Assembly: GCA_903813345.2 (NCBI GenBank)
Contig: CAIIXF020000011.1
Span: 14,989,754 to 15,049,753, forward strand
Direction: 5' to 3'
Length of the DNA stretch: 60,000 bases
Origin: Owenia fusiformis
Lineage: Eukaryota > Annelida > Polychaeta > Sabellida > Oweniidae
The first letter of the stretch is position 1. Each line of letters begins with the position of its first letter. The notes beneath the pieces are model-generated. The model was not told the origin of the DNA. It did no database searches and saw only the letters and a program-made list of their open reading frames with translations. Position numbers and translations under genes: made by a program. Shown here one piece after another: positions 46,135 to 57,700 of this stretch.

Positions 46135-46782
46135 AACCATAACATTTATCACATGAAAAATAACATTAGGGCTATTCTATATTTATCACATGATAATAAC
46201 ATAAGGGCTATTCTATATTTATCACATGAAAATAACATTAGGGCTATTCTTTTTTTTATCACATATTTATCGCATGAAAATAACATTACGGCTATTCTAT
46301 ATTTATCACATGAAAATAACATTAGGGCTGTTCTATATTTATCACATGAAAATAACATTAGGGCTATTCTATATTTATCACATGAAAATAACATCAGGGC
46401 TATTCTATATTTAGCACATGATAATAACATCAGGGCTATTCTTTTTTTATCACATATTTATCGCATGAAAATAACATCAGGGCTATTCTATATTTATCAC
46501 ATAAAAATAACATTAGGGCTATTCTATATTTATCACATGAAAATAACATTAGGGCTATTCTATATTTATCACATGAAAATAACATTAGGGCTATTCTATA
46601 TTTATCACATGAAAATAACATTAGGGCTATTCTATATTTATCACATGAAAATAACATTAGGGCTATTCTATATTTATCACATGAAAATAACATTAGGGCT
46701 ATTCTATATTTATCACATGATAATGACATTAGGGCTATTCTATATTTATCACATGAAAATAACATCAGGGCTATTCTACAAT
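46135..46782 (+). repeat. 36-bp minisatellite (~17-18 units)
   Basis: The unit starts ATGAAAATAACATTAGGGCT and ends ATTCTATATTTATCAC. Two units near 46247 and 46440 carry the same ~18-bp expansion (TTTTTTTATCACATATTTATC), so a larger block of several units was itself duplicated. As 36 is a multiple of three, frames are open on both strands (MKITLGLFYIYH and MLFSCDKYRIAL words); I treat these as repeat artefacts. Confidence 0.95.
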
Positions 46783-46872
46783 TATCGTACCTGCAGTAAT
46801 ATTTTAAATGTTTGTAAGTATTTTGAATTTAAAAAATAAGCAATCAAATGACAAAATTGAAACAGTAAATGT

Positions 46873-47112
46873 AGAAATAGAAACATTTATATTTATCCTA
46901 ACTTTTGTATAGTTTAGTTTGTTTTGTAGTTTAGCTATCATATCTGCAGATCTGTGGCCTCTTATATTTTGATGCTTCTCTGCCATGTTATTTTCGGAAA
47001 AATTAACATGGCTGAAACTCCCTAAATTACAAAAGGCCACAGCTTTGCTGCACATTATACATTATTATCTGAAATATACAAAAGTTAGGATAAATATAAA
47101 TGTTTCTATTTC
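46873..47112. mobile_element. Foldback element sharing the core of 32.4-32.8 kb
   Basis: Inverted arms of ~40 bp (AGAAATAGAAACATTTATAT at 46873 and its complement ending near 47112) enclose a core that is the reverse complement of the 32.5-32.66 kb core (TGTGGCCTCTTATATTTTGA, TGCTTCTCTGCCATGTTA, TTAACATGGCTGAAA). The arm sequences of the two copies are not alike. Confidence 0.75.
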
Positions 47113-47114
47113 GA

Positions 47115-47420
47115 CGGCCATCTTGCATTCTGGTGGCCATCTTGGAAGTTTTTAGTTAAATCTTGTTATCGCGATTCCAGGAAAACTACTTGACGGATTT
47201 CCTTCAAATCTTCACACATATTACAAGATAGGAAGTTCTAGAGCTGCTAACTTTTTAGGCGCCCATATTGCATTCTAGTGGCCAACTTGGATGTTTTTAG
47301 ATTAACGTTTCACACAGATTAACGGATTTACTTCAAATGTTTACACATGTTACATGGTAAGAAGTGACAGAACTGCTTAACTCTTTGGTGGCCATCTTGC
47401 TTTCTGGCCCACCAAGCTGC
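47115..47420 (+). repeat. Imperfect ~125-145-bp tandem repeat
   Basis: Three occurrences of GCCATCTTGCATTCTGG-like sequence (about 47118, 47262 and 47386) are separated by related stretches (GACGGATTTCCTTCAAAT, CACACATATTACA). It is a decayed local duplication 3' of the receptor-like gene. Confidence 0.65.
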
Positions 47421-47716
47421 AATGTTTAAGGTACGATATTGTTCACCTTGTGCCTTGTTCCTTTTACGTATAGCCCAATTAAAAAAAATGCAATCGGATA
47501 TCCAATGTTAAACAGTAACTGAATTTCTAACATTGGATTTCCCTGTCGAATTTTCTAATTCCACATGAAAAGAAACAATGTCATAACCATACCACTCAAC
47601 CAAATTGTATTATGAGACATGAAATTAATAAAAGCATCTCTGACGATTCTTTATTTTGTTTACGATTTCAGTTTTATGGACAATATTGTCAATGTGATCC
47701 ACGCATATTTGTTCTT

Positions 47717-49797
47717 TTACCAAATAATACAGTTCTTCAAAGGAGATTGAAAACATACTTTCATCAACAGAAATATGAAACACATCCATGACGTCATTCC
47801 GGAACCCGTGTGAGATCCACAATTTGTCACCTTTTCTGTGACATGACTGTTCATCGTAGTGCTCATATGTTCCATAAACGACACATCATACGTAACGTTA
47901 ATCTCCCTAAGCTGGATGAACGGGATCGTAGTTTTTTCTTTGATGCGTTCAGAGTTTGACGCCATTTTCTTGTAAATCTGAGACAATGTGTAGCTCACAG
48001 GGAAAGATGTATTGAATGTGAATTTATCATTACCAAAAGCATGGTAGATCTCGATCAAACCAACTGGATCAAATATTTGTTTAATGTAAGTCTCGATGAC
48101 ATGAAAAACATCCACGTTCGGTTCAATGAAGAAATAGCAAATGATTTGAACTGGAACAATGTTGCTCACTAGTTTGCATTCATTCCCAGCTCGTACATAC
48201 GCTTTTGGACAACTTAAAGCCTTGCAAACACTATCCGAGTTACACTCTACCTCAACATCCAATCCACCGATGCCCTGTCCAGTTTGAGATCTTAATGTTA
48301 TGTCATTATCTGATGTCACATCCACCAGTATTTTGATGGAAAATAATGACATGTCGGGAACCCTCAGACTTATCTGTCTCAAAATTAAGGTACACACAGA
48401 CCTTGGGCGATCAGTTTCTGTACATATGAGGCAATACCAATTATGGTAGGCATGGTATTGTTGTTTGTATGTGGAATAAGGGTCTAAGTTAGAGTTCGCA
48501 CACCGACTGGCCAGTGCATAGTCTGTTCCCTCCGGACATGTATGGATAGTTGGTATGCATGGCCTCAGTTGTTGATCAATATTTTTCAAAGGAGAGATAT
48601 ATTCAACAGAACACCAACGTGATTGCATTACCTTCGATAATGTAATTGGTCCAGGGTTCTGAAAATCCGACTCATCCAGTACGTTTCGATGGCAGCTGTA
48701 ATTTGTCTCCCACAATACAGGGGACTTGACATTGTTACATCTTGCGCAAAACACGTTGCTGTACTGGATACCTGGAACAAAAACTTTGAAATTGGTATAC
48801 CGAACTTAAAACGCGCCCTCGGTCACATTTGCTCTACAACGGGCGTATGGCGACCGTAGCTTTACAAATCGATACAGAAAATCTACATCGTACGGCTTAT
48901 CCCTATTAATTTCATGCTGCTTATTTCTAGCGATTTTGGGAAGCTATGACCGCTACACAGTTGCCGCAGATCATACGTGACTGAGGCATTACGTGCCTTT
49001 ATCAATAAAACGCCCAAGGGATTTGTTTTAGAAGAACTGTAAAAATCATGTTCATGGGACATTAGGCGTTTAATGTTATTTTTCAGATAAAAGGCAGCAA
49101 TTTTATAATAGGTTCTCATTTTTGAGAAAAGTCGATATATTTATATCTATAATTCACATGTGCACAGTTTTGATTGTTAAGACATGTGTTACATTTACGC
49201 TAGATTATATAATATTAATTGCATGTTTTGACTTTTTGAATTACGTCGATAAACAATACCTTTTTCGACGTCAGATGCTGGTAATATACTAAGGAGGGTA
49301 TCCCTGTTTCTACATTTTTCTTCTAAATCAGTCCCACTATGATCACTTGCACACGTTTCATCCATGTACACCATATCTGTTTGGCTTATTTTGATGCAAC
49401 CATATTTAGATATTTGCCCACTCGTCTGTTCACCATATTTGGTGTTGTTGTAGATGATGTTGCACTCGCTCTCAAAATCAACACAACAGTCTTGGTAGTG
49501 GACACATTTGTCGTCACATTGGCAGTAAGAATCACTGAGACTGCTCGTATTTTTCGGCACACCGCATCTGTCCTTACACGAGCGCATTTTCTGATCGCAT
49601 ATTTTTTTCTCCATTTCATTTTCAGTTTTGAAACTGATATTCTGTTGTGGAGATATATCTCGGATTTCGCGTACATGTAAGTTTTCGTCTCCGTTAGGTT
49701 TCTGCATCTCTTTAAAAAGATCATTATAGTAGGTTTCTCTGGTTTCGAATGTATTTCTTGCGAAAATAACCAAAACGAAGTAAAAGTAACGCTTCAT
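47717..49797 (-). CDS. Somatomedin-B receptor-type ectodomain gene lacking 7TM, with a 3' frame break
   Basis: Resembles the extracellular part of Methuselah/adhesion-type GPCRs expanded in marine invertebrates. Exon 1 (49260-49797) starts at ATG 49797 with a signal-like MKRYFYFVLVIFA, then a somatomedin-B domain at about residues 67-112 (CGVPKNTSSLSDSYCQCDDK, then DCC and EC), a disulfide knot that in relatives binds partners. Exon 2 (from 48771, phase 1 to 1; donor AAAG|GTATTG, acceptor TTCCAG) continues with YSNVFCARCNN and WETNYSC, the conserved Cys/Trp module that follows SMB in these proteins, then an unassigned ectodomain. The read frame ends at 47717 (530 residues). Beyond about 47845 the +1-shifted frame looks better as protein (KLWISHGFRNDVMDVFHISV to a stop at 47625), which points to a one-base indel in an AAAAGG run or an assembly error. 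No 7TM segment follows on this strand. It may be secreted, or a pseudogene. Confidence 0.75.
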
Positions 49798-51285
49798 TTT
49801 AGTGCCGAAGTTGAAATGAAAAAAACTCCCTGTTTCTTAAATCATGTAGTGCGACTGCGACTTGTAATTTATAAAACACGGTCCTTCTATTGACAAAGTT
49901 GACACTCTGTCATGGCATTAGGATTTCCTTTACACAGTACCATCCTGATAGCCCACGGTGCTGTTGCTTAGACATCATAACTAATTAATTCGTAGAAAGA
50001 TTAGATAAGAGTAGCAAGATAATTAAGAAAGTAATATTATTCTTGTGTATTTGTCTATTAGGGAATGCGAAGTTGCATGTTCTAATTTACACGCTTTATA
50101 ACCATCATGATAAACCATGGCATCTCATTTCTTCTCGGCATGAGATGTTTCAGGTGGAACAGAAATATGCTATGAGTATCAGAATGCTTTATAACCATCA
50201 TCTATCGGTTTCCCTCTCACTGATGGTGTTTGAACTAACATAATATAATACAAATTCACAGCCTTTATGAATCCGATTAACTGTTTCAGAGTCCCCTGAA
50301 GATTGCCAGCCTAACACCAGTGTTATTCTAATTATCACTCATTTGGGATTACTAAGAACCTATTGTTTGTCACTGGCTTTCAATCATATTTGAGTTCAAC
50401 AATAAATTAAGTAGCATTATACTTTGTAATTGTTTCCTGATTGAGCGGAGACACTGGTGATGCGCTCGATTACGCTGGTTACCGAAACGGTTCGTTTCGG
50501 TAACAAAATGTTTGAATGTCGAAGGTACGATTTTTCTTTTTTCCTTATTTCGAACGTTGTAGGCAGAATTCTCACGACATTTTTAAAACAAACGTGTATC
50601 GGTATTAAAATAATGTTTAAGAAAATGGACATATTGGCGAACAAATAGTTCAGAAGACAACGGAATCGTCGATTTAATTTCTCACTTAAGTTACAGAAAC
50701 GGTATTTCGAAAAACAGTTAAGACCTTATTTAGCAATCGAACGTTTTTGGACACTCAATGAATAAGTCAAGGGTGGAAGAGGCAGGTCACTGTTCGAGGA
50801 GGGGCATATAGAAGCTTTCCATTCGAGCGTTAACTCGATAACCGGTTTACAGAGAATGCATTTGCAGTATGGTTGCTCATTATTCAAAATGTCCCATTTA
50901 CTTTAAAAATGTAATTATCTCAAATACCAGTTGACGGATTTGACGCATATTTCATATGCTCATGTGCCTTACAGCCTTATAGATTCTGCTCAAGATTTTT
51001 TACAAGATGACCGCAGAATTCAAAATTACAGCCACTTTTTGCAAAGAAAATGTTATGCACTGGCAGATGTCTCGTGCTCAAGAAATAATTTTCAAAACGG
51101 CTTCTGAATTCAAAATGGCTGTCGAATATAATTTCAAATATGATTTCCGATAAATGCAAGTTATCATTGTTTGTGTGTTCGTATGCTATACGGATGGAAG
51201 TATCGTTGCAATTTTAAAAGTGTAACCATTGTTACTGATGTCAAACGCAGGTCACAAATGGTGGCGTAACAGCCTAAACAATAAA
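49798..51285. other. Intergenic DNA with a perfect hairpin and a dispersed repeat
   Basis: No gene is supported. About 50105-50190 is the second copy of the repeat in the sulfotransferase intron (22027-22116). At 50477-50503, GTTACCGAAACG and CGTTTCGGTAAC form 12-bp perfect inverted arms around GTT; a related GTTACAGAAACGG follows at about 50691. Confidence 0.5.
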
Positions 51286-51525
51286 GCCCGGTATACACCA
51301 ATGGGGCAAGTTGGGACCTCCATAGACTTAACATTGCGTGGGACCTCGTGGGACCTTTTGGGATTTTGCCCCATGAAGTCCGTGTGACTCCATGGGACTC
51401 CGTCGGATTTTGCCCCATCTTGCCCCATCGAGTCCCACGAGGTCCCATGAAGTCCACGTGGGACTCGATGGGGCAAAATCCCACGAAGTCCCATCGAGAA
51501 TGAACATGTTCACTGGTGGTGACTT
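51286..51525. repeat. GC-richer local repeat of TGGGACT/GGGGCAAAAT words
   Basis: About 240 bp made of TGGGACCTCGTGGG, GGGGCAAGATGGGGC, GGGACTCCGTCGG and ATGAAGTCC words in both orientations, so parts can pair with each other. Frames are open on the minus strand in several registers (words like GTSWDFAPS). It stands out from the AT-rich surroundings. Confidence 0.7.
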
Positions 51526-51733
51526 GGTATGTGTGTATCCAGCCTTTACGAATTTTGAATAAGATTATAATAATGCAGGAGTATGGCTCTATTCACAGAA
51601 TAATGTATTTATTTTTGATTTTTTGACACATCACAAACGGAAATTGTTCCCATAATTTCGACGTGACCAAAGGTTGAAGGCTTTTTGCCAAATTGAGATT
51701 TGGCATATAACACATGGTATATGAAAACTAGCG

Positions 51734-54700
51734 TCAGGGTTGTGCATCTCTGATCGTTTGGATATGTCTATCAATCTCATCTTGTTTTAAACCTTTCAAT
51801 TTGTACAAGTCTGCGATATTTGCTAACATATTTTCAGTCTTTAGATAGTTGAATTCACCATCGCAATCCACATCCCATGCAGGTACCGTTCCAACGATTG
51901 GAATGTCAGCCTCGGTACAACAAAGGTATGGGCCAGCCGTGACACGACCGATCAACAGAGCACTGTCCTCTTCAACGCACGACCCGGAGCGGTAGAAAAC
52001 TCCTAATTTTCGTCCGGGTGGAGGGATCCTTGTGTAATGTCTCTCACACATCACTTGTCCGAGTGCTTTTAGGCGAATGCTGCCAGGAACCTCTACAATG
52101 ATTTCAGACGCCAGGCCTTCCGTCCCCCATTCTTCCAAGACCTCTCTGCGACAGTCCAGGGGGCAGTCATGTAAGGTAGCGCGGCAAGATTCGCAATCCT
52201 GCTGTGGGAAGAAATACAGGGTGTCCTCTAAGTCGTGCACCAATGTTCCAAATTCTTCTTCTCCCGCGCTTTCGTTTCCTAACACACGGAAGTTACACCT
52301 GCATCTAAAACCCAAATTTTGCTTTCTACATCATTCTTTTAAAATACTTGCTTTAATACCAAATATTTTTCCGATATTATAAATTCTCACCAACTGCATT
52401 ATAAATACAGAGAGTTTTGCAACTAAATTGTAAACAGGTTCAAGTACTGATAAAAATGCGGTAACTTTTCTAATTTTATATATTTCTGACTAACCTTTCT
52501 ACTGTATATTGTTGAGTATTGTATTGTACTGTGGGAGTTACAAGAATGTACTTTAACAGGGAGGTACTGGGTGGAGCCTAAGAATGCAATTACATATCAC
52601 GGAGAGCCCATGATATCACAGAGCAGTTTAAGATCAGCAGAAAGGGTAACTGGACAACTCGGACCCAGGACAACTCGGACCCAGGACAACTCGGACCCTG
52701 GACAACTCGGACCCAAGACATCTCGGACCCAAGACAACTCGGACCCAAGACAACTCGGACCACTTTTGAAATGATGATATTTACATCATAATATGGGGTT
52801 TTAATTTTTGTTTTATGTTTAGATGACATATATTATGTACTGTGCATTCATTTATTGTGTTAATTTGATGAAATTGTTTTAAATAAACTTATTATTTGAT
52901 GGTAGTTAAGAAGAAAATATTGAAGCTAAAGACCCAAGACAACTCGGACCACTTTTTGAAATTATGATTTTTATCATGATATGGTACTTTATTTTTTATT
53001 TTATGTTTAGTATGACATATTATATATATTTTGAATTCAAATGTTGTGTTAATTTGATGTAATTGTTTAAAATCAACTTAATTGATGAGAATTAAGAAGA
53101 AAATATTGAAGCTAAAGATCCAAGACAACTCGGACCACTTTTTGAAATTATGATTTTTATCATGATATGGTACTTTATTTTTTATTTTATGTTTAGTATG
53201 ACATATTATATATATTTTGAATTCAAATGTTGTGTTAATTTGATGTAATCGTTTACAATCAACTTAATTGATGAGAATTAAGAAGAAAATATTGAAGCTA
53301 AAGATCCAAGACAACTCGGACCACTTTTTGAAATTATGATTTTTATCATTATATGGTTTTTATTTATTTTATGTTAAGTATGACATACTCGTATACATAT
53401 TGTGAATTCAAATACTGTGTTAATTTGATGTAATTGTTTTAAATCAGCTTAATATTTTGGTGAGTTTTCATGTTCGGATCGTAATATCAGATCAGGTGTT
53501 ATATCGACGCATAAACCCTTTAGGTCTAGGCACAAAAGCTTTGGCCAGTTTGGGTACAGAACGCGTTCATGCCTAGCCCTGCGGGGTTTATTCGTCCATA
53601 TAACGACTGATGTTCAGTCTATATTTCTTAATTAAATGATAAAAATGAGGATTTACAGAATACAAACACATTCCTCAATCTTTCATTGAGATTAAGATTA
53701 AATTATCAAAAAACTTTAGGATTAACAGAATACAAACTCTTTCATTGATCTCAATACGGCATCAATCTTTCAGTGAGATTAAGATTGAATTTACAGAATT
53801 TTAAGTTTCCATTGATCTCTATGTGACATAGGTCTTTCAGTGAGATTAATAAGATTAATAAGACCGCATGATGGTGAGTGTAAATGAGATAATGAGATTA
53901 GGATTAAAATTATTATTGTTTCAATTCCTTAGTGATTTTCCAAATGAGTTGGTATTATATATATTGTTTATCGACTCTTTAGATGTCATATCATGACATA
54001 TTAGTCACTTAGGTAGAGCAGTTCTTCCTATTGTCGAGTTGAAGAACTGGTATCTTTATCCTGGCTAGAACCATAGACAATTCTAGCCAGGGCCAGCCTT
54101 TTATCGAGTTAGCAGCACTCTAGTAATCGCCAGTATAGGTCAGCAGTCATAGGTCAAAGACAAATCACAAGAAGTGCTGTGAATTAACTGTATGAAAAGA
54201 CTCATTGACACCTCTGTATTCTCAACTCTCATCAAATAAGTTAATTGAAACATCTTGTTCATCTTTACATGTAAACACAAAATATAGATTCACAATATAT
54301 CTAAACCGTGTCATGCTAAACATTTATAAATAATCCCATATTATGAAAACAAAAAAGTACCTAACAAAAACTAACATTTCAGAAAGTGGTCTGTGTTGTC
54401 TTGGGTTTATAGCTTCAGTAGCTTCTACTTAATCTTTATCAAATAAGTCAAATTAAAACATTTTAATCAAATTAGTACAAAACATGTATTCACAATGTAT
54501 AATATATCTAATAAGCATAAAACAAAGACTAAAAACCCTAAACAATGATAAAAATCATTATTTTAAAAAGTGGTCCGAGTTGTCTTGGGTCCGAGTTGTC
54601 TTGGGTCCGAGATGTCTTGGGTCCGAGATGTCTTGGGTCCGAGTTGTCCAGGGTCCGACTTGTCCTGGGTCCGAGTTGTCCGGAAACCGCAGAAAGTATG

Positions 54701-57700
54701 TCATCAACAACATGACTGTTGAACAGAATGTCAATTATATTAGAAGCAGCAACAAGTTCTATATACTCCTAGGTAAATCAAAACAGGATACAACAAAGGA
54801 CATGAAGCTTATGGATGGAAAGGACACTATATGTAACCCTGGCATATTTCGTTTTTACCGCTAGAGGGAGAAAATCAGTTGAAGATGAACCCAGACAGGG
54901 GTGACCAAAAGCTGTACCTTCCCCTAGTCAGATTAATACAATGAAAAAATTGGATGAATTCCTATCGGATGACATGACTGATTCAAGCGTTCGTTGCACA
55001 CCCCATATAACTCATAATGATAGTGCGCAAGCAATTGTCTGAGGAGCAATCCTCACATTTTAAGTTGGTCATTTTGAGACTTTTTTCGAGCAGACCTGAT
55101 CCACCGGCACTAACCACCTTTGGAGCACATTCCTGTAACTTTCACAGTACATCAGTATAATACTCAACAATGTACACTAGAAAGATTAGTAAGACATATG
55201 AAAAAATAAAAAAGTTACAGCATTTTTATCAGTACATATTGAGCGCCCTGTACATCCGTTACAGTGAAATGAAAAATACCAGTTTACGTTACCTTTCTGT
55301 GATGTTTCCAGTTGGAGCTGTCACTGGTGGATCAGTTTCCTTGGGTGGCTCAGTAGCTCGAGCTGCAATTACATATAAACAGATCAATTACAAACAAACC
55401 ATCATTATTTCACACAGAACTTTAGGTAATAGGAAGGTTAAGCTACATGCTTCTAAGAGAAGTGTACGTGTAGAATTGTTGGGTCCTCTAAGGATAAGTC
55501 CCCCCTTTGTTGTATTCACTAGCCCATTTAAATATAAAAATAATCCTTTTTTTTGGGGGGGGGGCAGTAATCCGTAGTCAGTAAAATATTACGCGTTTAC
55601 GTACCAGTTCTCTGTACCTTAAAGAGAGAATCAGATATGCTGAAGCAGGCTAAACAAAAAATTGTTTCAATTTTAGAATATTTTTGGCTCATGTCATTTC
55701 TTGTCATGACTATTTTCTAAAAATCAAAAAAGTGCATACTTTATTCAATTTTCGATTTATTCGATTTTTACGATAATGTATTATTTTTCTATAAGAATGG
55801 ATACCATTCTTATTATTTGGGAGAATTTAAACATTTTTCTCCCATTTTTGCATTTTGAATCCATTATAACTTCACCAATTTATAACATATTGTGAATCTT
55901 TTGGGAGATATTGTATTTGATATTGTAAGGAATAGATTGGAAGGTCAATTATACACGTTGCTTGTAATTTTGTCACCCCCTATAGACCCGTTAACCTCTC
56001 TAATAAAAAATAGGTCGACGTTAAAAATTCTCGAAACATGCTTTGCGACTTTTAGCTCAAGCTAAGCATATGCACTTTTGATTTATGTACATGTTTACTT
56101 ACGGGCAACTGGATTTAGCTGCATCCCGAGAGGGTACCCATACCCTCTGAATATGTTACTGTTACTGCTGTGACCATACAGCATTGCCAACCATTCGATA
56201 TCATCGCCATCAACATGTGAGAGAAGAAACTCTTCGAAATTATCAAGCGGAATTTGGCCTGCCGTGTAACCAGTGTTGGGCACATCCCTGAACGTAGTGA
56301 GAGATGTAACGTTGATTCCATTTATCTGGAGACCATTAACGTCGCTTTGGAGAATAACGACGTTGACGTAGCTTCTGAAGTTTGCGGGTCGAACGAAAAT
56401 ATGATTCTGTGTATATTGCTCAACTGGTGGCACTATTGACATAAACGGATCCGAGCCAACTGAGTCGCGTTGGTTGCCCATATTGTATTGCACTACTAGA
56501 CACTTTTTAGTACATGCTATCGTCTCCGTTAACCCCGAAGATGCGGTTATATCAACGAATTCACCTTCATCTAGCTCTGTAGTAAATCCTGATATCGGTA
56601 GGTTGACGTCAGTATCATCAGTCCAAGCAATCACTCTAATTATCTCCCCTCCAATTCTTTCGGCTATTGGGGGCACAATAAACTCGAATCCAAGAGCTAT
56701 GACAGGCGGCAACATCTCCACAATTTGATCACCGGATATGACGTCTGTTGGTATTTGGGCGTAATCACAGCCACTAATGACAGATATCGGGCCATCGGCT
56801 ACAACAAGAGTTCCGGTTAGATCAGATTGGGAACGATAGGTATACGATTGGACATCGACCACCTGAACTTCGATTGCGTTATCATAATCATAACCACCAA
56901 AGCCGTCATTTGCTGACTCATTACGGAATATTAACCACGCTGATGTTAGATTGTCCAAGCCTACTATTGTTATGTACGAGTATGATCCCGGGTAAGGGGT
57001 ATAAGAGGCAACGACATACTGAGTCCCAAGGTTCGCCTCTGGTAGCACCAGGAATCCATCAGCTGAACCAACGGTAGACGAATACGCTGCCACTGTGACA
57101 TTAACATCAGATTCAATCCGGATCCCTTTCTGCTCTAGGCCCTCCGTTACCCTCATACTCCCGGGTAAGTCAACCACCAATGGGGTGAGTGGATCTACCG
57201 TATAGTTATTGGTTTCTCCAGTTGCAGACAAGAAAACTGTTACTTGTCCAGAAACCTCACTCGTCACATACAACTGGTTATTTCCAGAGACAGAATTGTA
57301 TTGATGCGGCAAATATGCAAATGAGAACTCAGTTCCTTTATTCGTGCGTCCAGCAGCTAGAAAAAAGTGTCAACATGCAGTTAACCTGTTAACAAGAAGA
57401 AGAGGGTCACGGAATTCACCCTCAGCATAAGTAGATATACAGCATTTCAAACTAATCACCTCATTGACCTTGCCAAAATCTTATGAGATCTAGATATCTC
57501 TACAGGCGACTGAAATATTTAAACCCCTAGTCCTCATGGATTATGATGATTTAAACCACGTATCTGTATCGAGACTGAATGAGGGCACAACCGAAATTCA
57601 AAGCATGGGACCAGGATGGATGGCCTTTGGACAAATTGACACATTTATCTAATCTTTGGTTTTAAATTTTTGTGTTTATCAGTTTATGCGAGTTGAAGAA

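Larger units (their letters stand above)
52652..54681. mobile_element. ~2-kb foldback with 16-bp tandem repeats as its ends
   Basis: The left end is an array of GACAACTCGGACCCAG (about 52652-52765), followed by a ~180-bp tandem unit carrying CAAGACAACTCGGACCAC, then AATTATGATTTTTATCATGA and AAGAAGAAAATATTGAAGC (starts near 52750, 52928, 53110 and 53305). The right end (about 54370-54681) is the inverted counterpart: one diverged long unit then TCCGAGTTGTCTTGGG words ending CCGAGTTGTCC. The ~750-bp centre is unique. It sits in the last intron of the CUB/IgGFc gene. No transposase. Confidence 0.85.

Noticed and set aside
46132-46839. 235-codon plus-strand and 109-codon minus-strand frames
   Set aside because: Same reason, 36-bp repeat unit.
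53560-53622. Hammerhead ribozyme suggested by CTGATG in a hairpin
   Set aside because: The conserved GAAA and cleavage-site core are absent at the required positions.
54484-54864. 126-codon plus-strand frame with SELSWVRVVLG words
   Set aside because: Translation of the 16-bp repeat array at the foldback's right end.
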